Assembly (NCBI RefSeq): GCF_002863005.1
Contig: NZ_PKDG01000008.1
Location: forward strand, 165,042 to 229,041
Direction of reading: 5' to 3'
Source of the DNA: Pseudoxanthomonas sp.
GTDB lineage: Bacteria > Pseudomonadota > Gammaproteobacteria > Xanthomonadales > Xanthomonadaceae
DNA length: 64,000 nucleotides
The notes beneath the pieces were generated by a model. The model searched no databases, was not told where the DNA came from, and worked only from the letters and a program-made list of their open reading frames with translations. The stretch's first letter is position 1, and each line of letters starts with the position of its first letter. The position numbers and the translations under genes are program-made. Of this stretch, positions 47,785 through 56,492 are shown one piece after another.

Positions 47785-48288
47785 CTACTTGCCTGACCTG
47801 CCGTCCACCAGAATGTATTCCCTGCCGCGACTCTTCCATGTTGCCGACTCCGGATCGATGGCGATGCACGGACGACCTCCGCAGGAGGTGATTTCGACAT
47901 GCTGGGAGGCGTGCCGGACTTCAGCCGACACCTCGGCCGCATCTGCGCGCAGTTGGGCATCCTTCAGCCGTTGGTACTCGTGACGGAGCAGCAGAAGCAG
48001 GCCGGCGTACAACAACGCGAAGCCCGCGGCGACGGCGATCAGGCCCCGCCAAGCTTTGCCGGTCACCGGCCGCAGCGCTATTTCGGTCTTCTGCTGCTGC
48101 TCCTGGAACAGACAAACCATCGCATATTTCAGCTTGGCCTCCTCGGCCTCGCGCGTGGCCGCCAGTTCGGCACTGACTACATGCGCCTTCTGCAGGCTCT
48201 CGGCCACCTGTCGCGCCTGCTTGTCGGCGGCGTCCTCGAGCCGCCCTACCGCCAACATCAAACGGCGGATGGCATCCGTGTCGTTCAT
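47785..48288 (-). CDS. Small coiled-coil membrane protein of the X-T4SS effector operon
   Basis: A 167-residue protein, not assigned to a family. Residues 1-75 form a charged helical/coiled-coil region, one TM helix lies at about 82-101 (LIAVAAGFALLYAGLLLLL), a second helix follows, and the tail has CGGRPC (C136, C141) and IDPES. GAGGGGAA precedes the ATG, which lies 14 bp after the effector stop, so it is co-transcribed with the effector. It may help present the effector or shield the producer, or it could be a relic of a mobilisation-type protein. Confidence 0.75.
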   Translation of the reverse strand: MNDTDAIRRLMLAVGRLEDAADKQARQVAESLQKAHVVSAELAATREAEEAKLKYAMVCLFQEQQQKTEIALRPVTGKAWRGLIAVAAGFALLYAGLLLLLRHEYQRLKDAQLRADAAEVSAEVRHASQHVEITSCGGRPCIAIDPESATWKSRGREYILVDGRSGK

Positions 48289-48302
48289 TGCGTTCCCCTC
48301 GG

Positions 48303-50258
48303 CTACCTTGCCATTCCCTGCTGCTGTTCCTGCACTTGCCGTTGCTGCGCGTCAATGATGGTCTGCTGTTCCTGCCGCTGCGTTTCCTCGTTGAACGCCT
48401 GCATGCTCTGCCGCAGCGGTTGCTCAGACGCCTGCGCTGGGTTGATCGTATCCGTCCGCCGATCCAGGATCGGATTGTGTGGGTGGTTCCACACAGCCAT
48501 CAGGCCACCGTCGCGGGTCTGGACGAGAGCGCTGATTTCCGGCAGGTGATCGCGCCGCGCCTCCAGTGCGATCGTGCCGGCGAGTTGTTCGCGCTGTCGC
48601 TGCGTCCAGTGGGCATCCATCTGCGGCTCCAACCGTTCCAGGTGATCCATCGCCTGATTGAACAGCGGAGTATCCCGGGCTTGCGCTAGCCATGGCTTCT
48701 GCCGGGCCTCCCAGGCCTGAGCATCGGCCAGTGACTCGACCCACAAACGTCGACCATCAGGCGATTCGGTGAACTCCTTCTGCAGGACTTTGGCAGCGGC
48801 CTGGTCACCCACCTGCAGCGCATCGATCCAGCGATCGACCACCGGGTCGCCACTGGCGCGGATCCGCCCTGCAGCCACGATCGGCACGTGCTGATGGTCG
48901 TGCCCCATGCTGGCATCCTGGGTGTGGTGGAAATGGCCGGGCTTCGCCGGGATCTGGCTCGTGTCCAGATAAGGGCGCGGCGCTTTGTTAGCGCCAAGGT
49001 CCAGCCCTTCCATTTCGATCAGATTTTCCTTCAAGCCGAGGACCGCCATGTCGATGGCGATCTGCGGGCGCGCCCCTTTGTATGACACATTGGCCCGGTC
49101 TTCTGCGGCGACGATCTGCTCAAGCGCCCAGGTACCGTAGTAGTTGGGATAGTCGGCGGTGGGGTTGGGTTTGTGTTCGCCGATGCCCACGGGGCGTTGG
49201 CCGGGCTGCGCATGCACATGGGATGGGCGATCGAAGTAGTGCTGGCCCATCGCCGCGATGTTGGCGGGGTTCTGCGACAGGCTGCCGTCTTGGTTGAAGG
49301 TGAGGCCCTGGTTGATACTGAGCGCCTTGGTAACAGGGTCGCGCTGGACAAAGTCCAACGTCCTGTCATTACCTGCGTCTGCCATCATGTCCAAGCCTGG
49401 CATGGAAGGATTAAGCTGTCGCTCGCGACTCAACAGCGCGTTCCAGCCTGCGATCTCTGCTTTCGCCTCATCCTCTCGCCCTGCTTGGATGTAAGCCCGC
49501 AACTCGTCCGTATAGTCGTGTATGTGCCCTTGCGCCTTAGCTTGGACGGTTATGCTCCGGACGAATATCCCAGTCGCATTATCCTTAGCGGCATTGTTAA
49601 AGCCATGCCGGATCTCGTGACCTAATACGAAAGTCATATCTCGAACATCGTATCTGCCAAGGGGATTTGCGGGTGTATTGGTTTGCAAACCCGACGGAGA
49701 CAGATTGATGCCTTTCGGCGTGCCGTCCTGTCGCACCGTATTTCCGTCATAAGTGGCTCCTGCCGCCATTCCGTTGCCCAACAGACTGAAATGCTGCACG
49801 TGCCCCTGTCTTATCGCGTCTTTCATCTGATCCGCCAGCACGGGCGATCCGTTAAGTGCAGACTGCAGGTTGGTCACCATGTCCTGATCAACGGCGTGGA
49901 TCTTCCCGGCATGGTCCTGCCAAGTCTTGTAGGCGAAATCGACGGTGATCGCCTGTAGCCCGATCACTGCCTTCAAGTCATCGCTTGCCGTCGTGCCGAC
50001 GGGCCGAAAGCTAGTCGCCGGCAACGTGATCACACCGGCCTGCTTGTCGTACGTGCCGATCAAACTGGGTGATGTACTCGACATCTCCAAGGCAAAGCCC
50101 TGAAGCTGACGGGTGACGGCCTGCTGGTTGAGCACGTTTAGCCGGTTGGGATCGGCGAGGACCGCTGCCCGCAATTGGGCCTCCAGGACCGGCGTGGCAC
50201 CGGGCTGAGCGGCAAACCGCGCAAGTGCGGCCTCAAGTTGCGGATTTGGCTTGACCAT
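48303..50258 (-). CDS. X-T4SS antibacterial effector, HExxH metallopeptidase-like with C-terminal XVIPCD
   Basis: A 651-residue predicted toxin. Residues 1-130 are helical. A zinc-metallopeptidase-type motif HEIRH lies at 214-218 (VLGHEIRHGFN), with a possible third ligand in DYTDELRAYIQ (E252) or the KAEIAGWN region. A linker rich in His (GHFHHTQDASMGHDHQH, 441-457) leads to the C-terminal 120 residues, which match the XVIPCD secretion domain: TPLFNQAMDHLERL, EQLAGTIALEARRDHLPEIS, GGLMAVWN, SEQPLRQSMQAF and a Gln-rich tail. XVIPCD is recognised by VirD4 of the Xanthomonadales killing T4SS. It follows an immunity-like lipoprotein by 15 bp with an AGGAG site. GC is lower than in the flanks. 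Confidence 0.85.
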   Translation of the reverse strand: MVKPNPQLEAALARFAAQPGATPVLEAQLRAAVLADPNRLNVLNQQAVTRQLQGFALEMSSTSPSLIGTYDKQAGVITLPATSFRPVGTTASDDLKAVIGLQAITVDFAYKTWQDHAGKIHAVDQDMVTNLQSALNGSPVLADQMKDAIRQGHVQHFSLLGNGMAAGATYDGNTVRQDGTPKGINLSPSGLQTNTPANPLGRYDVRDMTFVLGHEIRHGFNNAAKDNATGIFVRSITVQAKAQGHIHDYTDELRAYIQAGREDEAKAEIAGWNALLSRERQLNPSMPGLDMMADAGNDRTLDFVQRDPVTKALSINQGLTFNQDGSLSQNPANIAAMGQHYFDRPSHVHAQPGQRPVGIGEHKPNPTADYPNYYGTWALEQIVAAEDRANVSYKGARPQIAIDMAVLGLKENLIEMEGLDLGANKAPRPYLDTSQIPAKPGHFHHTQDASMGHDHQHVPIVAAGRIRASGDPVVDRWIDALQVGDQAAAKVLQKEFTESPDGRRLWVESLADAQAWEARQKPWLAQARDTPLFNQAMDHLERLEPQMDAHWTQRQREQLAGTIALEARRDHLPEISALVQTRDGGLMAVWNHPHNPILDRRTDTINPAQASEQPLRQSMQAFNEETQRQEQQTIIDAQQRQVQEQQQGMAR

Positions 50259-50273
50259 CCTCTTGCTCCTGCG

Positions 50274-50939
50274 TCAGTTCAATGTACTGATGGACTTGAC
50301 GCACAGTCTGCCCGGCGTTCCTGCTACCACGTTTTGCGGAATGATCGAAAGCGTGATATCGCCCTTGTAATAGCGCCAGCTCCGCAACTCACCAATCTCT
50401 CCGTAGATCGGAGCATCACGAAAACCCACCGCTAGCAACGCATTGTGGTAATCCTCGAAATCCAAGTTGCACGCGAAAGCAGGGAACTCGGGAAAACGCT
50501 CACCTGGCTTCCCGAACGCCAAGCTCACTCCACGGAGCAAGGAAGGCGAACCGGCGATGTAGTCGAGGCTGAAGTACCACCCTTCACCTAATGGCTGGCT
50601 ATACCCGTACAGGTATTCTGGCGTGCCATCAAAGCGCTTCAGCGGAACGCCCAACACTCTCTGGACGCGCTCAAGATTCAGATCTTCCCGTGACTCTAAG
50701 CCCTCGATCAGCTTCAGGAACCGCCTGCCGATTTCTTCGGCAGAAAGTGCTGAACTCTCAGTCGCAGGGCTGGTGTCTGACGCGGCCATGGCAGCGATCT
50801 CCTTGGCAGGTACGGATGTCTCGGATGAGGTGCCGCAACCGGCAGAAATCACGGTAGCGATCGCAAGAAGCAGTGATGCGACACGGCGGAAATGTGCACT
50901 TCGCAGAGGTGGTGTCACCATCATGGCGTTCCATCGCAT
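50274..50939 (-). CDS. Putative immunity lipoprotein for the X-T4SS effector
   Basis: A 221-residue lipoprotein. With the ATG at 50939 the lipobox ISAGC puts the lipidated cysteine at residue 35; ATGs at 50924 or 50921 would shorten the signal peptide and are equally plausible. The residue after the cysteine is glycine, so sorting to the outer membrane (periplasmic face) is expected. A Ser/Thr/Ala-rich linker and a globular domain follow (RVLGVPLKRFDGTPEYLYGY, GVSLAFGKPGERFPEFPAF). No known family is recognised. Gene order immunity-effector and the periplasmic location match known X-Tfi/X-Tfe pairs. Confidence 0.75.
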   Translation of the reverse strand: MRWNAMMVTPPLRSAHFRRVASLLLAIATVISAGCGTSSETSVPAKEIAAMAASDTSPATESSALSAEEIGRRFLKLIEGLESREDLNLERVQRVLGVPLKRFDGTPEYLYGYSQPLGEGWYFSLDYIAGSPSLLRGVSLAFGKPGERFPEFPAFACNLDFEDYHNALLAVGFRDAPIYGEIGELRSWRYYKGDITLSIIPQNVVAGTPGRLCVKSISTLN

Positions 50940-51277
50940 GGGCTTCCCGCCAAACCTATCACCGCGCATCAGGAATTGGAAATTCGGCTTGCCGCTTGCG
51001 ATGAAGTCACACTGGGCAGCGGCCCAGCTTGTGACACGACGCAATCTGTCCGCGAAGTCATTCCGATGCGGTGGCAACAGGAGTGGGGCCCTTCAGTCCA
51101 GCAGCCAGCACAGGCCCAAAGAAACGAAGCGACGACGGCTTTTAATGGATATACGGGTAGCAACACCGGCATCGGAAAGCGACGTTGAAGCAATATCGTC
51201 TTGCCTGAACTTTTCATTGGGTCCAAAAGAAAAGCCGGGCAATGCCCGGCTTTTCTCGGTCTTGCGGTACGTCCCGC
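50940..51277. other. 338-bp gap between the effector operon and tkt
   Basis: No complete gene is seen. The gap should hold the promoter of the immunity-effector operon near its left end. On the plus strand an ATG at 51145 opens about 25 codons (MDIRVATPASESDVEAISS) that look like the first strand and helix of a GNAT acetyltransferase, then runs into the tkt terminator, so it may be a truncated remnant. Base composition is lower in GC than the flanking genes. Confidence 0.4.
51230..51254. terminator. Bidirectional terminator after tkt
   Basis: GCCGGGC (51234-51240) and GCCCGGC (51244-51250) pair around a 3-base loop, flanked by AAAA and TTTT. On the minus strand TTTTCTTTT follows the stem. 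It would end tkt transcription and isolate the effector island. Confidence 0.85.
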
Positions 51278-53275
51278 TCAGAGCGACTTCGCCGCCTCGA
51301 CCACTGCGTCCGCGGTGATGCCGAAGTGCTTGTACAGCGCGTCGGCCGGCGCGGAGGCGCCGAACGTGGTCATGCCGATGACCGCACCATCCAGACCCAC
51401 GTACTTGCCCCAGAAATCGCTGATCGCGGCTTCGACGGCGACGCGCTTGCGCACGGCCTTGGGCAGCACGGCCTCGCGGTAAGCCGCGTCTTGGCGATCG
51501 AACACATCGGTCGACGGCATCGACACCACGCGCGTCTTGATGCCCTGCGCGTCCAGCGTGGCCTTCGCCTGCGTGGCCAGGCCGACTTCAGAACCGGTGG
51601 CGATCAGGATGACGTCCGGCGTGCCCTCGGCATCGGCCAGCACGTAGCCGCCGCGCGCGATATCGCCCACCTGCGCCTCGGTGCGCGGCTGGTGCGGCAG
51701 GTTCTGGCGCGAGAACACCAGGCAGCTCGGGCCGTCCTGACGGACAATGGCCTGCTTCCACGCCACCGCCGATTCCACCGCGTCACACGGACGCCACACG
51801 TCGTTGTTCGGGATGTAGCGCAGCGAGGCCAGGTGTTCGACCGGCTGGTGGGTGGGACCGTCTTCGCCCAGGCCGATGGAGTCGTGCGTGTACACGTGGA
51901 TGGCGTGCGCCGGGATCAGCGCGCTCATGCGCACGCCGTTGCGCGCGTAGTCGCTGAACACCAGGAAGGTGGCGTCGAACGGCACGAAGCCGCCGTGCAG
52001 CGCCAGGCCGTTCGCGATCGCGGTCATGCCGAACTCGCGCACGCCGTAGTACACGTAGTTGGCGTTCGGATCGGTGGTGGAGACCGACTTGCTGGCCTTC
52101 CACAGCGTGAGGTTGGAGTGCGCCAGATCGGCCGAGCCGCCGACCAGTTCCGGCAGCAGCGGCGCGAACGCTTCGATGGCGTTCTGCGAAGCCTTGCGCG
52201 AGGCGATCACCGGGCCTTCGGCCTGCACCTTGGCGATGTAGGCATCGGCCTGGGCGACGAAGTCGGCGGGCAGCTCGCCCGAGGCACGGCGCTTGAGTTC
52301 GGCGGCCTGCTCCGGGTACTGCGCGGCGTACGCGTCGAGCAGGGCGTTCCAGTCGGCTTCCAGCGCCCTGCCGGCCTCGACCTTGTTCCAGCCTGCGTAA
52401 ATATCTGCCGGAACTTCGAACGGACCGTACGGCCATTCCAGCGCGACGCGCGTGGCCTCCAGTTCGTCCTTGCCCAGCGGTGCGCCGTGGCTGGATTCCT
52501 TGCCGGCCTTGTTCGGCGAACCGAAACCGATCGTGGTGCGGCAGCAGATCAGCGTGGGCTTGTCGATGGCCTTCAGCGCGGTATCGATCGCGGTCTTGAT
52601 CTCGACCGGGTCATGGCCGTTGACGTTGCGCACGACCTGCCAGCCATAGGCCTCGAAGCGGGCCGGCGTGTCGTCGGTGAACCAGCCATCGGTGTTGCCG
52701 TCGATGGAAATCTTGTTGTCGTCCCAGAAACAGACCAGCTTGCCCAGGCCCCAGGTGCCGGCGAGCGAAGCGGCTTCATGCGACACGCCCTCCATCAGGC
52801 AGCCGTCGCCCATGAAAACGAAGGTGCGGTGATCGATGAGATCGTGGCCTTCGCGGTTGAAGCGCTGCGCCAGCAGCTTCTCGGCCAGCGCGAAACCGAC
52901 CGCGTTGGCGAAGCCCTGGCCGAGCGGACCGGTGGTGGTTTCCACGCCCGGGGTCTCGTGGCGCTCCGGGTGGCCGGCGGTCTTGCTGTGCAGCTGGCGG
53001 AAGTTCTTCAGTTCCTGCAGCGGCAGGTCGTAACCGGCCAGGTGCAGCAGCGCGTAGTGCAGCATCGAGCCGTGGCCGTTGGACAGCACGAAACGGTCGC
53101 GGTTGAACCAGTGCGGGTTCGACGGGCTGTGGCGGTAGTAGTCGTTCCACAGCACTTCGGCGATGTCGGCCATGCCCATGGGCATGCCGGGGTGACCGGA
53201 GTTGGCGGCCTGCACCGCGTCGGCGGCGAGGAAACGGATGGCGTTGGCGAGCTGGCGGCGGGTGGGCGTCGTCAT
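51278..53275 (-). CDS. tkt: Transketolase
   Basis: A thiamine-diphosphate enzyme of the pentose phosphate pathway that transfers two-carbon units, 665 residues. It begins [20 protein letters not shown] with the GHPGMPMG substrate loop. The ThDP/metal motif is [13 protein letters not shown] to the [11 protein letters not shown] region. [20 protein letters not shown] is the pyrimidine-domain signature. The ATG at 53275 fits the family. It belongs with gap, pgk, pyk and the aldolase in carbon metabolism but is separated from them by about 13 kb of unrelated genes. Confidence 0.97.
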   Translation of the reverse strand: MTTPTRRQLANAIRFLAADAVQAANSGHPGMPMGMADIAEVLWNDYYRHSPSNPHWFNRDRFVLSNGHGSMLHYALLHLAGYDLPLQELKNFRQLHSKTAGHPERHETPGVETTTGPLGQGFANAVGFALAEKLLAQRFNREGHDLIDHRTFVFMGDGCLMEGVSHEAASLAGTWGLGKLVCFWDDNKISIDGNTDGWFTDDTPARFEAYGWQVVRNVNGHDPVEIKTAIDTALKAIDKPTLICCRTTIGFGSPNKAGKESSHGAPLGKDELEATRVALEWPYGPFEVPADIYAGWNKVEAGRALEADWNALLDAYAAQYPEQAAELKRRASGELPADFVAQADAYIAKVQAEGPVIASRKASQNAIEAFAPLLPELVGGSADLAHSNLTLWKASKSVSTTDPNANYVYYGVREFGMTAIANGLALHGGFVPFDATFLVFSDYARNGVRMSALIPAHAIHVYTHDSIGLGEDGPTHQPVEHLASLRYIPNNDVWRPCDAVESAVAWKQAIVRQDGPSCLVFSRQNLPHQPRTEAQVGDIARGGYVLADAEGTPDVILIATGSEVGLATQAKATLDAQGIKTRVVSMPSTDVFDRQDAAYREAVLPKAVRKRVAVEAAISDFWGKYVGLDGAVIGMTTFGASAPADALYKHFGITADAVVEAAKSL

Positions 53276-53374
53276 GGGGAGTCGGAACAGGGGGCGGCGC
53301 CCGGCGGGCTGCGGGCCGCCCATTGTCCCACCCCCTGCCCGCCCTGTCGCGGTTGCAGCGTGCTTTCCGGGGTG

Positions 53375-54688
53375 TTAGCCCGGCTGCCCCGGCAGTTTCA
53401 CGTCGGCGCGCTCGCCCTTGGCCACCAGCGAGGCCAGGGTCAGGTCGCCGGTGACGTTCAGCGTGGTGCGGCACATGTCGAGGAAGTGGTTCACGCCCAG
53501 GATCAAGCCGATGCCGATGGGATTGACGCCCACCATGGCGCAGATCAGCGCCACCACCGGCAGCGAACCGGAGGGCACGCCGGCCGTGCCGATGCCGCCC
53601 AGGATGCACACCAGCATCACCATGAACTGCTGGCCCAGCGACAGGTCCACGCCGAAGAACTGGGCCAGGAAGATCACCGTCACGCCCTCGAACAGCGCGG
53701 TGCCGTTCTGGTTGGCGGTGGCACCCACGGTCAGCACGAAGCGCGACACCGTGCGCGGCAGGCCCAGCTTCTCGTCGGCCACGCGCAGTGCGGTGGGCAG
53801 GGTGGCGTTGCTCGACGCGGTGGAGAACGCCATCACCATCGCTTCCTGCGCGCCACGGAAGAACTTCAGCGGCGAATAGCCGGCGAGCTTCAATGCGACG
53901 GAGTAGCTGACCAGCAGATGCAGTGCCAGCGCGAGCACGACCACGAACACATACTGCCCCAACCTCAGCAGCAGGTCGAAGCCGAAGATCGCGGCCAGGT
54001 TGAACATGAAGCAGGCCACCGCGTACGGGGCGAGGCGGATCACCAGACCGATCAGCGTCATCGAGATCTCGAACACACCCTCGATGCCGCGCTTCAGGAT
54101 GCCGGTGTTCTCCGACGGGGTCAGCACCAGGCCAATGCCGAACATCACCGCGAAGAACATCAACGACAGGATCGCCGCGTTGCTCGACGCCGCACCGATC
54201 ACGTTGTCGGGCACGATCGACAGCAGCATGTCCATGCCGGTCGGCTGACTGCCGACGCTGGCGACGATTTCCTTGGTGCGCTCGGCGTTCTCGGCGATCA
54301 GCTGCTGCGCCAGCGCAGGATCGACGCCGACACCGGGCTTGAACACGTTGACCAGCAGCAGGCCCAGCAGCACGGCGACCGCCGACAGCAAGATGGTGTA
54401 GGCGAGCGTCTTCCAGCCGATCCGGCCCAGCGCGCGGATATCGCCCATCTCCGCGATACCGCAGACCAGCGCAGAGAAAAGCAAGGGCACGATCAGCATG
54501 AAGATCAGGTTGAGGAAGATCTTGCTGAAAGGCGTGGTGACGTACTTTGTCACGTCCTGCACCCAGCCGGCATCGCCCTGGCCGGTGGCATGCACGATGA
54601 GTCCGACGATCAGGCCGACGCCGAAGCCGATGGCCATCTTCCAGTGCAGAGGGAGTCTGGCGCGCTTGGCGGGCGTAGCGTCGGTCAT
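53375..54688 (-). CDS. Dicarboxylate/amino acid:cation symporter (DAACS family)
   Basis: A sodium- or proton-coupled uptake system for glutamate/aspartate or C4-dicarboxylates, 437 residues, with eight TM helices and two re-entrant loops. The first loop is AFSTASSNATLPTALRVADE. TVGATANQNGTALFEGVTVI (sodium and substrate site), GTAGVPSGSLPVVALI and the late NHFLDMCRTTLNVTGD are family signatures. GltP and DctA cannot be separated with confidence. AGGAA precedes the ATG at 54688. Confidence 0.93.
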   Translation of the reverse strand: MTDATPAKRARLPLHWKMAIGFGVGLIVGLIVHATGQGDAGWVQDVTKYVTTPFSKIFLNLIFMLIVPLLFSALVCGIAEMGDIRALGRIGWKTLAYTILLSAVAVLLGLLLVNVFKPGVGVDPALAQQLIAENAERTKEIVASVGSQPTGMDMLLSIVPDNVIGAASSNAAILSLMFFAVMFGIGLVLTPSENTGILKRGIEGVFEISMTLIGLVIRLAPYAVACFMFNLAAIFGFDLLLRLGQYVFVVVLALALHLLVSYSVALKLAGYSPLKFFRGAQEAMVMAFSTASSNATLPTALRVADEKLGLPRTVSRFVLTVGATANQNGTALFEGVTVIFLAQFFGVDLSLGQQFMVMLVCILGGIGTAGVPSGSLPVVALICAMVGVNPIGIGLILGVNHFLDMCRTTLNVTGDLTLASLVAKGERADVKLPGQPG

Positions 54689-54827
54689 CGGCAGTTCCTG
54701 CAGGGGCAAAGGCGGGAGCTTAGCAAACCCGGTGCAAGGCCCCGGCGCGCCTCGTGTGCAACGTCGGGCGTGGCGGCGTGAGTCGTCTCCCTTCTCCTGA
54801 CGATGACGAACATGGGCACGATGTCCC

Positions 54828-56492
54828 CTATCTTGGATACAGGGGCGGCAACGGCTCTTCCTCCGCGCGCATGAGCGGCGCAGACCACTGCGGACCTCCG
54901 CGGAACGCTTCGCGCAATGCGGCACGCGCCTGCGCGGCATCGCCCCCCGCCCAGCGGGCACGCCGCAGCAGATCCACCGCGTTCCGCTGCGCCGGTGCGA
55001 CGAGGCGACGCTGCAGCTCGTCGAGGTCGCCCGCGACGGGATGCGCCATGCCACAGAGCACGTGTTCGATGTCGTCCAGATCGCCGGCGTCGAGCACGCG
55101 CTTCAAGTCGGCGGCGGTGTGGGTGGCGCGCGAAGCCGCTGCGTGGGGCAGGTCCAGTGGCGCGGGGGGGAACTCGCGCACGACGCGCGTACCCGGCTGG
55201 CGACGCGACAGTGCCCATACCAGCGTCGCGAGCCACAGCAGCGCGAAGCCGGCAGCCAGCCATGGCCACAGATGCGGGGGCATGCGCCGTTCACCACCGG
55301 TGGCGACCAGTTCCCCTTCTTCCCCACCCTGCGAGGCCAGAGCAGGGTTGCCTGCTGCGGCCGGCGCGATTCCCGCGGCAACCGGCAGGGTCAGGTTGGG
55401 AAGCGTCGCGCGCTTCGCCGTTCCCGCGCGCACGTCCCACCACGCCATCGCCATTCCCGGCACGGCGAGCGCACCGGGCCGGGCCGGGACGAGGGAGTAG
55501 CGCCGCGTCAGCTTCACCTGCGGCGTTCCACCGACGAAGGTCTCGTCGTACTGCGGCGGCTCGGCAAGGACCTGTGCGCCCGGCACCGCCGGTGCGGGGA
55601 ATTCCGGCAGCTGCGCCTGCGTGGCGCCGATGACCGTGGCTTCGATCGCCAGCGTCGCGGCCTCGCCGGCGCGCAGCTGCTCGGGCACCGCGGTATAGCG
55701 CAGGCGCACGTCGCGCACGGGCAGCCAGGGTTGCGGCGCGGTGGCAGGTTGCGGCCGTACCTGCAGCGTGCGCGGCGATCCTGTGATGTTGACGTCGCGG
55801 CCGCTGCCGCCGAACAGATCGTCCATCCAGCCACCCGCCGTCCTTCCGCGAAAGCGCGCGCCAGGGAGGGTCAGAGGGCCGCTGCGCTCGGGCACGAGCA
55901 GGTACCTGCGCTCGGCCGTGCTGTAGCGCCGCCCATCGATCTCGCGGCTGGATTGCACGATCTCGCCCACGCGTTGCAGCAGGGCGCCGTCGGGAGGATC
56001 GAGATCCAGCTCGCCGGACAGCGGCGTGGCGTAGAACAGTCGCACCGTGATGCCGACCGACTGCTGCACGTAGGGATCCGCGTCGTCGATCTCGGTTTCG
56101 ACGAACACCAGCCCGTTGGCGGCGGCACTCGCGGTCGGCGTGGCCGTCACCTCCAGCACCAGCGGTGCGGTACGGTAGTTGCCCACCTGAAGGGCGGGGA
56201 TCGCGAGCGAGCCCGCGCGGCGCGGTCGCAGGGTGAGCGCGAAGGTGGTGCTGCTGCCCATGCGTCCGTTCACCCAGCGCACGCTGCGACTGTCCGACTG
56301 GCCTTCCACGTCGAAGTCGCGCATCAGTGGCGTCAGGTCCGGCGTGGCGGACACCGCATCGGTCTCCACGTTCAAGGTCACCGCTTGCCCCAACGCCACC
56401 TGCGACTGTTCCAGCCACGCGCGCGTGGCCGCCAGCGAGGACAGCGGCCACGCCACCAACAGGCACATCCAAAACCACGCCCGGTATCTCAT
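54828..56492 (-). CDS. BatD-like protein (oxygen-tolerance family)
   Basis: A 554-residue periplasmic/membrane protein. The signal peptide ends around SLAATRA, followed by Ig-like beta domains (WLEQSQVALGQAVTLNVETD, SSTTFALTLRPRRAGSLAIP, YSLVPARPGALAVPGMAM) and a C-terminal TM helix (LWPWLAAGFALLWLATLVWA) with a helical tail. This is the BatD architecture of the Bacteroides aerotolerance operon. Last gene of the moxR-to-batD unit; its ATG overlaps the upstream stop. Confidence 0.88.
   Translation of the reverse strand: MRYRAWFWMCLLVAWPLSSLAATRAWLEQSQVALGQAVTLNVETDAVSATPDLTPLMRDFDVEGQSDSRSVRWVNGRMGSSTTFALTLRPRRAGSLAIPALQVGNYRTAPLVLEVTATPTASAAANGLVFVETEIDDADPYVQQSVGITVRLFYATPLSGELDLDPPDGALLQRVGEIVQSSREIDGRRYSTAERRYLLVPERSGPLTLPGARFRGRTAGGWMDDLFGGSGRDVNITGSPRTLQVRPQPATAPQPWLPVRDVRLRYTAVPEQLRAGEAATLAIEATVIGATQAQLPEFPAPAVPGAQVLAEPPQYDETFVGGTPQVKLTRRYSLVPARPGALAVPGMAMAWWDVRAGTAKRATLPNLTLPVAAGIAPAAAGNPALASQGGEEGELVATGGERRMPPHLWPWLAAGFALLWLATLVWALSRRQPGTRVVREFPPAPLDLPHAAASRATHTAADLKRVLDAGDLDDIEHVLCGMAHPVAGDLDELQRRLVAPAQRNAVDLLRRARWAGGDAAQARAALREAFRGGPQWSAPLMRAEEEPLPPLYPR

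Noticed and set aside
51145..51228. Short GNAT-like gene
   Set aside because: Only about 25 codons resemble a GNAT start and the frame then runs through the tkt terminator; kept as a possible remnant, not a gene.
47666..51277. Insertion sequence or prophage carrying the effector island
   Set aside because: No transposase, integrase, tRNA attachment site or flanking direct repeat was found.
51242..54781. Plus-strand open frame of 1179 codons
   Set aside because: Antisense to tkt and the symporter gene, with shadow-like composition.
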